DNA of 64,000 nucleotides from JACRLW01 sp046349595 (GTDB taxonomy: Bacteria; Planctomycetota; UBA1135; UBA2386), in the NCBI GenBank assembly GCA_046349595.1, contig JAXMCA010000001.1, positions 1,054,001-1,118,000 of the forward strand, written 5' to 3'. The notes beneath the pieces were generated by a model, which saw only the letters and a program-made list of their open reading frames with translations, did not search any database and was not told where the DNA came from. The stretch's first letter is position 1; every line of letters begins with the position of its first letter. Shown here piece by piece: positions 42,441 to 50,270 of the stretch. A program made the position numbers and the translations under genes.

Positions 42441-43021
42441 CCGGGCATCGTCTCGTTCTGGCCAGCACCTCGCGCTACCGGCGCGAACTGCTGGAGCGGC
42501 TGCGTGTGCCCTTCGAGACCTGCGCGCCGGGCGTCGACGAAGATGCCCTGCGCGATCCGGGTGCCGGACCGCTCGAGGTGGCGACGGCCCTCGCCCGACA
42601 CAAGGCGCTTGCCGTCTACGCGTTGCGTCCCACGGCGGTGGTGATCGGCAGCGATCAGGTCTGCGCGCTCGACGAGGAGGTGCTCGGCAAGCCGCACGAC
42701 ACCGCGCGCGCCGTGGCGCAGCTCGGCCGTCTTCGTGGTCGCTCGCACCGCCTGATCACGGCGGTTGCCATCGCGCATGCCGGCGGGGTCGTGGCCTTCG
42801 CCGACGTCGCGACCCTGACCATGCGCGCATTGCACGACGACGAGATCGAACGCTACGTCGCGCAGGACGAGCCCTTCGACTGCGCCGGCTCCTACCGCAT
42901 CGAGGGACAGGGCATCGCGCTGTTCCAGCGCGTGGCCTGTGAGGACTGGACCGCGATCGTCGGACTGCCCCTGCTCGTGACGGCCCGCGCACTGCGCGAG
43001 CTCGGCTTCGACGTGCCGTGA
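42437..43021 (+). CDS. yceF: Maf-family nucleotide pyrophosphatase, YceF subgroup
   Basis: 194 aa from the GTG at 42437 that overlaps the pepA stop. House-cleaning nucleotide pyrophosphatase. The start RLVLASTSRYRRELLERL and the catalytic-Asp block VVIGSDQVC follow the YceF type (m7GTP preferred) rather than the YhdE/dTTP type, which has GADTVV. Further support comes from the YceF-like segments CAGSYRIEGQGIALF and IVGLPLL. Identity of the family is secure; the substrate preference is inferred from subgroup residues. It is convergent with folE, with an 18-nt gap. Confidence 0.93.
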   Translation: MTGHRLVLASTSRYRRELLERLRVPFETCAPGVDEDALRDPGAGPLEVATALARHKALAVYALRPTAVVIGSDQVCALDEEVLGKPHDTARAVAQLGRLRGRSHRLITAVAIAHAGGVVAFADVATLTMRALHDDEIERYVAQDEPFDCAGSYRIEGQGIALFQRVACEDWTAIVGLPLLVTARALRELGFDVP

Positions 43022-43039
43022 ACCGTGCCGACCTCGCGC

Positions 43040-43690
43040 TCAGCGCGCGACGTGGCCGATCATCGCCAGGAACTCGCGCCGGGTCGACGCATCGTCGCGG
43101 AAGGCGCCGAGCATGCGGCTGGTCACGGTGACCGCACCGGGCTTGCGGATGCCGCGCGTGGTCATGCAGAAGTGCTCGGCTTCGACGACCACCGCCACCC
43201 CGCGCGGCGACAGCACGTGGTCGATCGCATCGGCGATCTGCACGGTCAGCCGCTCCTGCACCTGGAAGCGCTTCGCGAAGCCCTCGACGAGGCGCGCGAT
43301 CTTGCTCAGTCCGACCACGCGCTTGCGCGGCAGGTAGGCGACGTGGGCCTTGCCGAGGAAGGGCACCATGTGGTGCTCACAGTGCGACTCGAGACGGATG
43401 TCACGGACCGTGACCATCTCGTCGTAGCCGTCGACCTCCTTGAAGGTCTTGGCGAGGATCGACTCGGGATCCATCGCGTAGCCCGAGAACAGCTCCTCGT
43501 AGGCGCGCACGACCCGCGACGGGGTCTCGATCAGTCCCTCGCGACGTGGGTCCTCGCCGGCCCAGGCGAGCAGGGTGCGCACCGCGGCTTCGGCTTCCTC
43601 GCGGGTCGGGCGTGCCGGCTCCGAAGGCGAGCGGGAAGTGGCACCCGGCGATTCACCGCGGCGCAGGTCGGTGCTGGAGTCGGGTTTCAT
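43040..43690 (-). CDS. folE: GTP cyclohydrolase I (FolE)
   Basis: GTP to 7,8-dihydroneopterin triphosphate, first step of folate/pterin synthesis. 216 aa with a ~30-residue polar N-terminal extension. Zinc ligands are in ESHCEHHMVPF and EHFCMTTRG. The family signature VGLSKIARLVEGFAKRFQVQ and the ending RREFLAMIGH are present. Its 3' end overlaps a small hairpin (43034-43050) shared with the convergent Maf gene. A TATGAT-type element lies 57 nt upstream on this strand. Confidence 0.97.
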   Translation of the reverse strand: MKPDSSTDLRRGESPGATSRSPSEPARPTREEAEAAVRTLLAWAGEDPRREGLIETPSRVVRAYEELFSGYAMDPESILAKTFKEVDGYDEMVTVRDIRLESHCEHHMVPFLGKAHVAYLPRKRVVGLSKIARLVEGFAKRFQVQERLTVQIADAIDHVLSPRGVAVVVEAEHFCMTTRGIRKPGAVTVTSRMLGAFRDDASTRREFLAMIGHVAR

Positions 43691-43747
43691 GGCGTGCTGA
43701 TCCGAGCCGCGGCTCTAGGACGGTCCGGGTGCCGGGCAAAGGGCCGG

Positions 43748-43753
43748 ATCATA
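43748..43753 (-). promoter_or_regulatory. -10-like TATGAT upstream of folE
   Basis: On the minus strand TATGAT followed by CCGGCCC, 57 nt before the folE start. Same nine bases (TATGATCCG) as upstream of the EF-G-like gene. No clear -35. Confidence 0.42.
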
Positions 43754-43833
43754 GCCGCGGGGCTGCGCGACCGAAGGCTGCGTTCAGCCACTGGGGGCGC
43801 TCTACGGCGTGGCGCAGCGCGCGTCCCGTCGGC

Positions 43834-43839
43834 TAAGTT
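43834..43839 (+). promoter_or_regulatory. -10-like TAAGTT 10 nt before cysS
   Basis: TAAGTT followed by CGCCTCCCGA and then the ATG. Spacing and sequence mirror pyrB. No good -35. It implies a leaderless or near-leaderless cysS mRNA. Confidence 0.45.
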
Positions 43840-43849
43840 CGCCTCCCGA

Positions 43850-45442
43850 ATGACGATCCGCGTCTACGACTCGCTGTCGCGCCAGAAGCGCGATCTCGTC
43901 CCGCTCGAGCCAGGTCTGGTGCGGATGTACCTGTGCGGGCCGACGGTCTACGACGACTCGCACATCGGGCACCTGATGGGGCCGGTGCTGTTCGACACCA
44001 TCGCCCGCTGGCTGATCGCGCGCGGCTACCGGGTCAAGTTCGTCATCAACATCACCGACATCGACGACAAGATCATCCAGCGCGCGCAACGCAGCGGTGA
44101 GGACTGGCGCGCGATCGCCGAGCGCTACACGACGCAGTACTTCGCGCTGCTCGACGAGCTCCGCGTCGTGACCGTCACCGACAACCCGCGCTGCACCGAC
44201 TACGTGCCGCAGATGCTGCACTTCGTGCACGATCTGGTCGCCAAGGACCGCGCCTACGTGACCTCCGACGGCGTCTACTACGACGTCCTGCGCCAGCCGG
44301 GCTACGGCAAGCTCTCGGGACGGCGCGTCGAGGACATGATCGCGGGAGCCCGCGTCGAGGCGAGCGAGGAGCTGCGGCATCCCGCCGACTTCGCGCTGTG
44401 GAAGGCCGCGAAGCCCGGCGAGCCGACCTGGGACAGCGAGTTCGGCAAGGGTCGACCGGGCTGGCACCTGGAGTGCTCGGTGATGGCGAGCGAACTGCTC
44501 GGCGAGACCTTCGACATCCACGGCGGCGGCGACGACCTGAAGTTCCCGCACCACGAGAACGAGATCGCGCAGAGCGAGGCGCACGGCGATCACTACGCCC
44601 GGTGCTGGATGCACAACGGGCTGGTGCAGTACGGCGGCAAGAAGGTCGCGAAGAGCGATCCGCGGATGAAAGATCCGCAGTTCGCCTTGCAGTTCCAGGG
44701 GCGCTGGCTGCTCGATCACCACGGCGCGCCGACGATCCGCTTCTTCCTGCTGCGTGGTCACTATCGGCGGCCGATCGACTTCGAGCCGAAGAACGTCGAT
44801 GCGGCGCGCACCGGATTGATCCGTCTGCTGCGGCAGCTCGGCGCGATCGCCGAAGAGCCGGGGCAGGCGACCTTGGCGGAGATCGAGGCGCGGGATCTCC
44901 CGCCGCAGGCGGCCGCGCATCGCGCGCGCTTCGTCGCGGCGATGGACGACGACTTCAACACCGCCGAGGCGATCGCGGAGATCTTCGCGATGGCGAATCT
45001 CGCCGCAGGTCTCGACGGCGACGCCCGCGTGCAGGTGCAACGCGCCCTGCGCGACCTCGGCCGCCTCCTCGGTCTCTTCGCTCCGGGAGATCTCGCGCGT
45101 ATCGACCGGCAGCGTGACATCGGTGCGGCAGGACGGCAGGTCGTCGCCGCCGTCGTCGATCTCCGCAACCGCTTCCGCACGCAGAAGGACTTCGCCGGGG
45201 CCGACGCGCTGCGCCAGGCGCTCGCCGGTGCCGGCATCACCGTGAAGGACGGCGCGACGGGAGCGGAGATCGCCATCGAGAGCGACGACGCGGTGTCGGT
45301 CCTGCTCGACCGCCTCGTCGCGCTCCGTGACGCCGCGCGTGCGCGCAAGGACTTCGCCGGCTCCGACGCGATCCGCGACGCGCTGACCGCCGCGGGCGTG
45401 AAGCTGAAGGACGGCGTCGACGGCACGCGGTGGGAGCTGTGA
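43850..45442 (+). CDS. cysS: Cysteinyl-tRNA synthetase with a duplicated C-terminal motif
   Basis: Charges tRNA-Cys; 530 aa against ~460 typical. Start ATG at 43850 (MTIRVYDSLS). Zinc/cysteine ligands: Cys29 in YLCGPTVYD, HLECSVMA, and HGGGDDLKFPHHENE. HIGH is SHIGH. KMSKS is KKVAKSD, a KVAKS variant. The normal C-terminal segment RxKDFAxxDAIRDxL...G occurs twice: TQKDFAGADALRQALAGAGI and then RARKDFAGSDAIRDALTAAG. This explains part of the extra length. It overlaps the next gene by 4 nt (GTGA). Confidence 0.96.
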   Translation: MTIRVYDSLSRQKRDLVPLEPGLVRMYLCGPTVYDDSHIGHLMGPVLFDTIARWLIARGYRVKFVINITDIDDKIIQRAQRSGEDWRAIAERYTTQYFALLDELRVVTVTDNPRCTDYVPQMLHFVHDLVAKDRAYVTSDGVYYDVLRQPGYGKLSGRRVEDMIAGARVEASEELRHPADFALWKAAKPGEPTWDSEFGKGRPGWHLECSVMASELLGETFDIHGGGDDLKFPHHENEIAQSEAHGDHYARCWMHNGLVQYGGKKVAKSDPRMKDPQFALQFQGRWLLDHHGAPTIRFFLLRGHYRRPIDFEPKNVDAARTGLIRLLRQLGAIAEEPGQATLAEIEARDLPPQAAAHRARFVAAMDDDFNTAEAIAEIFAMANLAAGLDGDARVQVQRALRDLGRLLGLFAPGDLARIDRQRDIGAAGRQVVAAVVDLRNRFRTQKDFAGADALRQALAGAGITVKDGATGAEIAIESDDAVSVLLDRLVALRDAARARKDFAGSDAIRDALTAAGVKLKDGVDGTRWEL

Positions 45443-46266
45443 GCGCGGCACTTCGATTCGTGGCGATGTCGGGTCTGGTCCTGATGGCCTCGTGCAGCAC
45501 GGTCCGATTCGGCGATCGCATGCACGCCGACGCTCCGCCGCCCGCGAAGGCGCCCGTCACGGCCCAATCCGCTCCGACCGCGACGACCACTCCGTGGAGC
45601 GTCTTCGGTCACAGCGTCGAGGGACGTCCGCTGCGCCGTCGCGAGCTCGGAACCGGACCGATCCGCGTCCTGTGGATCGGGGGCATCCACGGCGACGAGA
45701 CCGAGGGTGCGCTGGCGACCGAGGAGCTCCCGGCCGCGTTCCTCGCCGACCCGCTGCTCGTCGCGGCGGTCACGCTCACCCTCGTGGAGGACCTCAATCC
45801 CGACGGCCGCGCCGCCGGCACGCGGCGCAATGCGCGGGGCGTGGACCTGAACCGCAACTACCCCGCGAACAACTACCGGCCCGGTGGGGACCGCGGCGGT
45901 GAGGCCCTCTGTGAGCCGGAGGCGCGGGCCCTCTCGGAGCTGGTGCGTGATCTGCATCCAGCCCTGGTGATGGTCATGCATTCCTGGGGGCGACGGCCGA
46001 CCGGGCCGAGCGCCTTCGTCAACTTCGATGGCCCGGCCACCGCGGTCGCGGACGTCTTCTCGGGCGTCTCCGGTTACCCGGTGGTGCCCTCGGAGGACAT
46101 CCATGGCACGCCCGGCTCGCTCGGCTCCTGGATCGGCATCGACATGGGCATCCCGATCCTCACCGTCGAGTACGAGCGCGGACGCGATCCGCGCCTGTGC
46201 TGGGAGCAGACCCGCGCGGCGATCCTCGCCGTCCTCCGCGACGTCGCCTCGCGTGACCGCGGCTGA
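45439..46266 (+). CDS. Putative lipoprotein zinc peptidase of the M14 (MpaA-like) family
   Basis: 275 aa from the GTG that overlaps the cysS stop. Lipobox MASC (Cys19), then an Ala/Pro linker. Zinc ligands fit M14: His84 and Glu87 in GGIHGDETEG, and His181 in VMVMHSWG. Substrate Arg/Asn are in RRNARGVDLNRNYPAN, and the catalytic Glu244 is in LTVEYERG. MpaA-type enzymes cleave the gamma-D-Glu-mDAP bond in murein peptides; here it would act outside the cytoplasm. The dipeptide epimerase further on makes murein-peptide recycling a coherent theme (inference). Confidence 0.85.
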   Translation: MSAALRFVAMSGLVLMASCSTVRFGDRMHADAPPPAKAPVTAQSAPTATTTPWSVFGHSVEGRPLRRRELGTGPIRVLWIGGIHGDETEGALATEELPAAFLADPLLVAAVTLTLVEDLNPDGRAAGTRRNARGVDLNRNYPANNYRPGGDRGGEALCEPEARALSELVRDLHPALVMVMHSWGRRPTGPSAFVNFDGPATAVADVFSGVSGYPVVPSEDIHGTPGSLGSWIGIDMGIPILTVEYERGRDPRLCWEQTRAAILAVLRDVASRDRG

Positions 46267-46279
46267 AGGGCGCTGCGGT

Positions 46280-46285
46280 TACGCT
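46280..46285 (+). promoter_or_regulatory. -10-like TACGCT 8 nt before the metal-transport operon
   Basis: TACGCT followed by GACCGTCC and then the ATG at 46294. Fits the recurrent motif. It could start a separate transcript for the four-gene ABC operon. Confidence 0.35.
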
Positions 46286-46293
46286 GACCGTCC

Positions 46294-47520
46294 ATGGGGC
46301 CGCGCTCGAAACGACGCCTCGCGTTCCTGATGCTCCTGCCGCTCGGCGCGGCGGTGGCGCATCCGGGACCCTCGGTCGGCATCGAGTTCCGCGTCGACGA
46401 GCACGCGGTCGTCGCACGCGTGCTCGGTGAGCAGGCCACGCTCGCGCGCTGGCTCGACAAGGCGGACCCCGAGCGACCGTGGGTCGCGCCGCTCGACCCG
46501 ACGGAGACGGCGAGGCTGCGCAGTGCGATCGAGGCGCTGTTCCGCACGCGCAATCTGGTCGAGGTCGACGGCTGCACGCAGCCCTGCGAGTGCGTCGCCG
46601 TCGAGGTTCCACCGCTCGACTCGACCGGCTACGGCACGCCGGCTCTGCAGTTCGACCTGCGCTACCGCTGCACCGCGCGGCCGCAGTCGATCCATCTGGT
46701 GTGGAAGGTCTTCGAGCACCTGACCTGGTTCAACGAGATCAAGCTGCCGCTGATGTTCCGCGAGTTCGGCGAGACCTCGCTCGGCTACGTCACGCCGGCC
46801 GAACCCGAGTTCACCTGGCATCCGAGCGCGATCGCACCGCGGACGGTCGAGCGACCCGCGGAGATCAGCGGGGCCGCAGGGATCTACGCACTTCCGCTGC
46901 TGTCGCTCGGCGTGGTGCTCGCGGCGTTGATCGCCCTGCCCTTCACGCGCCGGCGCAGCACGCGTCTGTCGATCGTCGCCAGCGCACTCGCGACCGCCTT
47001 CTTCGCGCGGGATCTCGGCACGCTGCGGGTGGCATCGCCGTTCCGCGTCGACTCCCTGCCGACCGATCCGGCGCAGGCGACGGCGATCGTCGACGGACTG
47101 CTGCGCAACCTCTACGCGGCCTTCGATGCGCGGCGCGAGGAGGAGATCTACGACGCCCTCGCGGTGAGCGTCGTCCCCGAACTGGTGAGCGATCTCTACG
47201 GCCAGATCTACGAGAGCCTGATCCTGCGCAACCAGAGCGGGGCGGTCTGCCAGATCGAGAAGGTCGACATCGAATCGCGCAGCATCGATCTCGCGGCTGC
47301 GGTGGAACCCTGGGACCTGTTGCCCGCCGAGCGCGCCGCAGGCATCCACTTCCGCGCCGAGTGGGGCTGGACGGTACGCGGCATGGTGAGCCACTGGGGC
47401 CATCGTCACACGCGCACCAACCGCTACGACGTGAAGATGTGGATCTGCCTCGATCGCGGGAGCTGGCGTATCGGGAGCTTCGAGGTGCAGGATCTGAAGC
47501 GCACCGACTCCGATGGCTGA
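46294..47520 (+). CDS. Membrane protein of unknown function heading an ABC operon
   Basis: 408 aa, not recognised. Sec-type signal (AFLMLLPLGAAVA) cut before HPGPSVGIEF. This AHP-start followed by a beta domain is reminiscent of HupE/UreJ-type metal-associated proteins, without firm similarity. It has a Cys cluster CTQPCEC (Cys94, 98, 100) and two hydrophobic segments (about 199-222 and 226-245). The C-terminal soluble domain (about 260-408) has the His-rich SHWGHRHTRT. It overlaps the ATPase gene by 8 nt. Context with a ZnuA-like protein suggests metal handling, e.g. a chaperone or accessory for the transporter. Confidence 0.72.
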   Translation: MGPRSKRRLAFLMLLPLGAAVAHPGPSVGIEFRVDEHAVVARVLGEQATLARWLDKADPERPWVAPLDPTETARLRSAIEALFRTRNLVEVDGCTQPCECVAVEVPPLDSTGYGTPALQFDLRYRCTARPQSIHLVWKVFEHLTWFNEIKLPLMFREFGETSLGYVTPAEPEFTWHPSAIAPRTVERPAEISGAAGIYALPLLSLGVVLAALIALPFTRRRSTRLSIVASALATAFFARDLGTLRVASPFRVDSLPTDPAQATAIVDGLLRNLYAAFDARREEEIYDALAVSVVPELVSDLYGQIYESLILRNQSGAVCQIEKVDIESRSIDLAAAVEPWDLLPAERAAGIHFRAEWGWTVRGMVSHWGHRHTRTNRYDVKMWICLDRGSWRIGSFEVQDLKRTDSDG

Positions 47521-48184
47521 GCCCCGTTCCGCAGCCGTCGCGCTGCAGGCGATCGAGTTCGCGCACCCCGGTGCCGAGTTCGCGTTGCGCGTGCCGGAAT
47601 TGTCGATCGCGGCGGGGGAGGCGATCGCGCTGGTCGGACCGAGCGGTTCCGGCAAGACCACCCTGCTGCACTTGATCGCGGGGATCGTCGTGCCGCAGCG
47701 CGGCGAGGTGCGCGTGGGCGGAGACGTCGTCACGGCGATGACGGAATCACAGCGTCGCGCCTTCCGTTGTCGTGGAGTCGGGCTGGTGTTCCAGGAGCTG
47801 GAACTGCTCGAGCATCTCGATGTCACGGAGAACCTCGTCCTGCAGTGCGTGCTGCGCGGCGAGAGCGCCGGTGCGCGCGGCGATCGACTGCGGGAACTCG
47901 CTGCGGCCTGCGGCATCGAGGGGCGGCTGCGCCGCAAGCCGCGCGCGCTGTCGCAGGGCGAGCGACAGCGGGTCGCCGCGTGCCGCGCGCTGCTCGGAGA
48001 ACCCGCGGTGATCCTCGCCGACGAGCCGACCGGGAATCTCGATGCCGCGAATGCGCGCCGGCTCGTCGACCTTCTGCTCACCGATGCGCGTGCGCGTCGG
48101 GCCACACTGCTGGTGGTCACGCACGATCAGGCCTTGCTGCCGCGCTTCGATCGCACGCTGACGATGGAGGCCCTGTGTCGCTGA
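47513..48184 (+). CDS. ABC transporter ATPase, MacB/LolD type
   Basis: 223 aa. Walker A GPSGSGKTT, Q-loop region GLVFQELELLEHL, signature LSQGERQR, Walker B VILADEPTGNLD, H-loop VVTHD. The DEPTGNLD spelling is typical of ATPases paired with FtsX-like permeases (MacB, LolD, FtsE). It overlaps both neighbours (8 and 10 nt), so it clearly works with the following permease. Confidence 0.93.
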   Translation: MAEPRSAAVALQAIEFAHPGAEFALRVPELSIAAGEAIALVGPSGSGKTTLLHLIAGIVVPQRGEVRVGGDVVTAMTESQRRAFRCRGVGLVFQELELLEHLDVTENLVLQCVLRGESAGARGDRLRELAAACGIEGRLRRKPRALSQGERQRVAACRALLGEPAVILADEPTGNLDAANARRLVDLLLTDARARRATLLVVTHDQALLPRFDRTLTMEALCR

Positions 48185-49347
48185 AGGCCTCGCTGTGGCT
48201 CGGCTGGCGCAGCCTCGTGCACCACCGCACGCGGTCCCTGCTCCTGTTGCTCGCGACCACCCTGATCGCGCTCCTGCCGCTGGTCGTGTCCCGCCTCTTC
48301 ACCGCGGTGGAGGCGAAGGCGCAGGCGCGCGCCGAATCCACGCCGATCGTGCTCGGTCGCAAGGGCAGCCGCTTCGACCTGGTGCTCGGTGCGCTGTGGT
48401 TCCGCGGTCGCACGCCCGAGGCCTTGCAGTTGAAGGAGCTCGATCGCGTGCGCACCGACGGGCTCGCCGAGCCGGTGCCGATGCTCGCCCGCAACACCGC
48501 GCTCGGTCAGCCCCTGGTCGGGACGACGCCCGACTACTTCGCGCGCCGTGGACTGCGTTTCGCGTCGGGCGACCTGCCGGTGGGCCTCGGCGAGTGCGTG
48601 GTCGGCGCGGACCTCGCGGCCATGCACAAGATCTCGGTCGGCGACGCGATCCTCAGCGACCGACGCAATCCGCTGGCGATCGACGAGGGCTATCCGCTGC
48701 GCATGCACGTCGTCGGCGTGCTGGCGCGTGCTGGCACCGCCGACGACGGCGCGATCTTCGCCTCGCTCGAGACCCTGTGGGTCGTGGAGGGGATCGGCCA
48801 CGGTCACGGCGAGGCGGAGGAACAGCCCGCGGCGCGGGTGATGCGGCGCGAGGGCGACAAGGTCGTGCTCGACTCGGGGGTCGTGCAGTACCAGGAGGTC
48901 ACCCCTCAGAACCTGGCCTCGTTCCACTTCCACACCGAGGCCGATCAGCTCCCGCTGACCGCGGTGCTGGTGTTCCCGCGTGACGCGAAGGCGTCGGCGA
49001 TGCTGCTCGCGCGCTACCGAGTGCTCGACGACGTGCAGGCGATCGAACCGCGCGCGGTCGTCGACGAGCTGACCGGCTACGTGCTCGGCCTCAAGCGCTT
49101 CCTCGACGTGCAGACGGCGATGGTCACGGCATCCACCCTGCTCCTTCTGCTGCTGATCGTGATGCTCACGCTGCGCTTGCGCAGCCGCGAGATCGAGACC
49201 CTCGGGCGGATCGGCGCGCCGTCGTCCGTCCTGTGGGGTGCCTTCGGATTCGAGTTCGGATCGGTGATCCTCGCCGGCTTCGCGCTCGCTGCGGTGCTCG
49301 CGGTCGCCGGTGTCGCGCTTCTCCAGGAGACCTTGCCATGGCTGTGA
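48175..49347 (+). CDS. FtsX-like ABC permease
   Basis: 390 aa from the GTG at 48175 inside the end of the ATPase gene. N-terminal TM1 (LLLLLATTLIALLPLVVS), a large extracytoplasmic domain (about 50-295), then a hydrophobic C-terminal part with TM segments around TASTLLLLLLIVMLTLRL and SVILAGFALAAVLAV. This is an FtsX/MacB_PCD-type layout, slightly short: only three TMs are clear, plus a C-terminal remnant. The loop contains an acidic/His patch (GIGHGHGEAEEQ). Predicted partner of the adjacent ATPase and ZnuA-like protein. Confidence 0.82.
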   Translation: MSLKASLWLGWRSLVHHRTRSLLLLLATTLIALLPLVVSRLFTAVEAKAQARAESTPIVLGRKGSRFDLVLGALWFRGRTPEALQLKELDRVRTDGLAEPVPMLARNTALGQPLVGTTPDYFARRGLRFASGDLPVGLGECVVGADLAAMHKISVGDAILSDRRNPLAIDEGYPLRMHVVGVLARAGTADDGAIFASLETLWVVEGIGHGHGEAEEQPAARVMRREGDKVVLDSGVVQYQEVTPQNLASFHFHTEADQLPLTAVLVFPRDAKASAMLLARYRVLDDVQAIEPRAVVDELTGYVLGLKRFLDVQTAMVTASTLLLLLLIVMLTLRLRSREIETLGRIGAPSSVLWGAFGFEFGSVILAGFALAAVLAVAGVALLQETLPWL

Positions 49348-50255
49348 TGCGTGTCCTTGCCTGTTCATCCCTGCTCCTCGTCCTCTGTGCGTGCGGCGAG
49401 AAGCCCGCACCGGTCGTCGCCTCGGGCTCGCCCGTGGTCTGGACCGCGTCCTGGCCGCTGTGGTCGATGGCGCACCGCATCGGCGGCGAGCTGATCCGGT
49501 TGCAGTCGGCGCTCCCGGTGGAGACCGACGTCGAGGGCTACGAACCGCCCCGCGAGACCGTGCTCGCGCTCGCCAAGGCCGACCTCGTGCTGCTGAACGG
49601 AGCCGGACTCGAGGCCTGGACGACCCGCGCCGGTCTGCCGCTCGGCCGCGTTGTCGACGCCAGTCACGGCTTCGCCGGCGAGTTCGTGCAGTTCCCGCAC
49701 GCGATCACGCACACCCACGGGCCGGGCGGGGCACATACACACCAGGGGACCAACCCTCACGTCTGGCTCGATCCGACCTTCGCCGAGCAGGAAGCGCGCG
49801 CGGTGCACGCCGGACTGCTGGCGCTGCTCCCCGCGCACCGCGCCGAACTCGATGCAGCGCTCGGCACCTTGGTCACCGAGCTGCACGCGATCGATCAGGA
49901 CCTCCGCACGGTGAAGTTCAGCGACGGCGAGGTGCTGGTCACTTCGCATCCGACCTGGGCCTACCTGGTGCGCCGCTACCAGTGGCCCGTGATCGACACC
50001 AACCTGCATCCAAACGAGGCGCCCGATCCCGTGGCGATCGCAGCGCTCGCCGAGGCCTGCAAGGGCAAGCGCGTGCGCGCGGTGCTCTTCGAGGAGGCCC
50101 CGATCCCGGCGGTCTCGGAGGCGATCCGGACCGCGGTGTCCGCGCCCTGCGTCACCTTCGATCCGGACGTGCGTCGCGGGAAGGACGGCGCGGCGCGCGA
50201 CACCTTCACGCTGTTGCGCGCCGGGGTCGACGCGCTGCGCAAGGCGCTGCAGTGA
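49338..50255 (+). CDS. ZnuA-like metal-binding lipoprotein (cluster A-I)
   Basis: 305 aa. Lipobox LCAC (Cys19). The fold signature of zinc/manganese-binding proteins is clear: ADLVLLNGAGLEAW, then a His-rich loop (HAITHTHGPGGAHTHQG), then NPHVWLDP, and later TSHPTWAYLVRRY with the third-ligand His. The region near the end, APCVTFDPD, provides the likely Asp ligand. The His loop is the mark of zinc-type ZnuA. The start ATG at 49338 overlaps the permease. A classical ZnuB/ZnuC pair is not in the window; instead it is coupled to the MacB-type pair. Confidence 0.88.
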   Translation: MAVMRVLACSSLLLVLCACGEKPAPVVASGSPVVWTASWPLWSMAHRIGGELIRLQSALPVETDVEGYEPPRETVLALAKADLVLLNGAGLEAWTTRAGLPLGRVVDASHGFAGEFVQFPHAITHTHGPGGAHTHQGTNPHVWLDPTFAEQEARAVHAGLLALLPAHRAELDAALGTLVTELHAIDQDLRTVKFSDGEVLVTSHPTWAYLVRRYQWPVIDTNLHPNEAPDPVAIAALAEACKGKRVRAVLFEEAPIPAVSEAIRTAVSAPCVTFDPDVRRGKDGAARDTFTLLRAGVDALRKALQ

Positions 50256-50270
50256 CGCCGTCCGGCGTCA
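50253..50270. terminator. Bidirectional hairpin made from both stop codons
   Basis: TGACGCC (50253-50259) pairs perfectly with GGCGTCA (50264-50270) around GTCC. The left arm starts with the stop of the ZnuA-like gene and the right arm is the stop of the convergent peptidase gene, so each transcript ends in the same hairpin. Confidence 0.55.
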
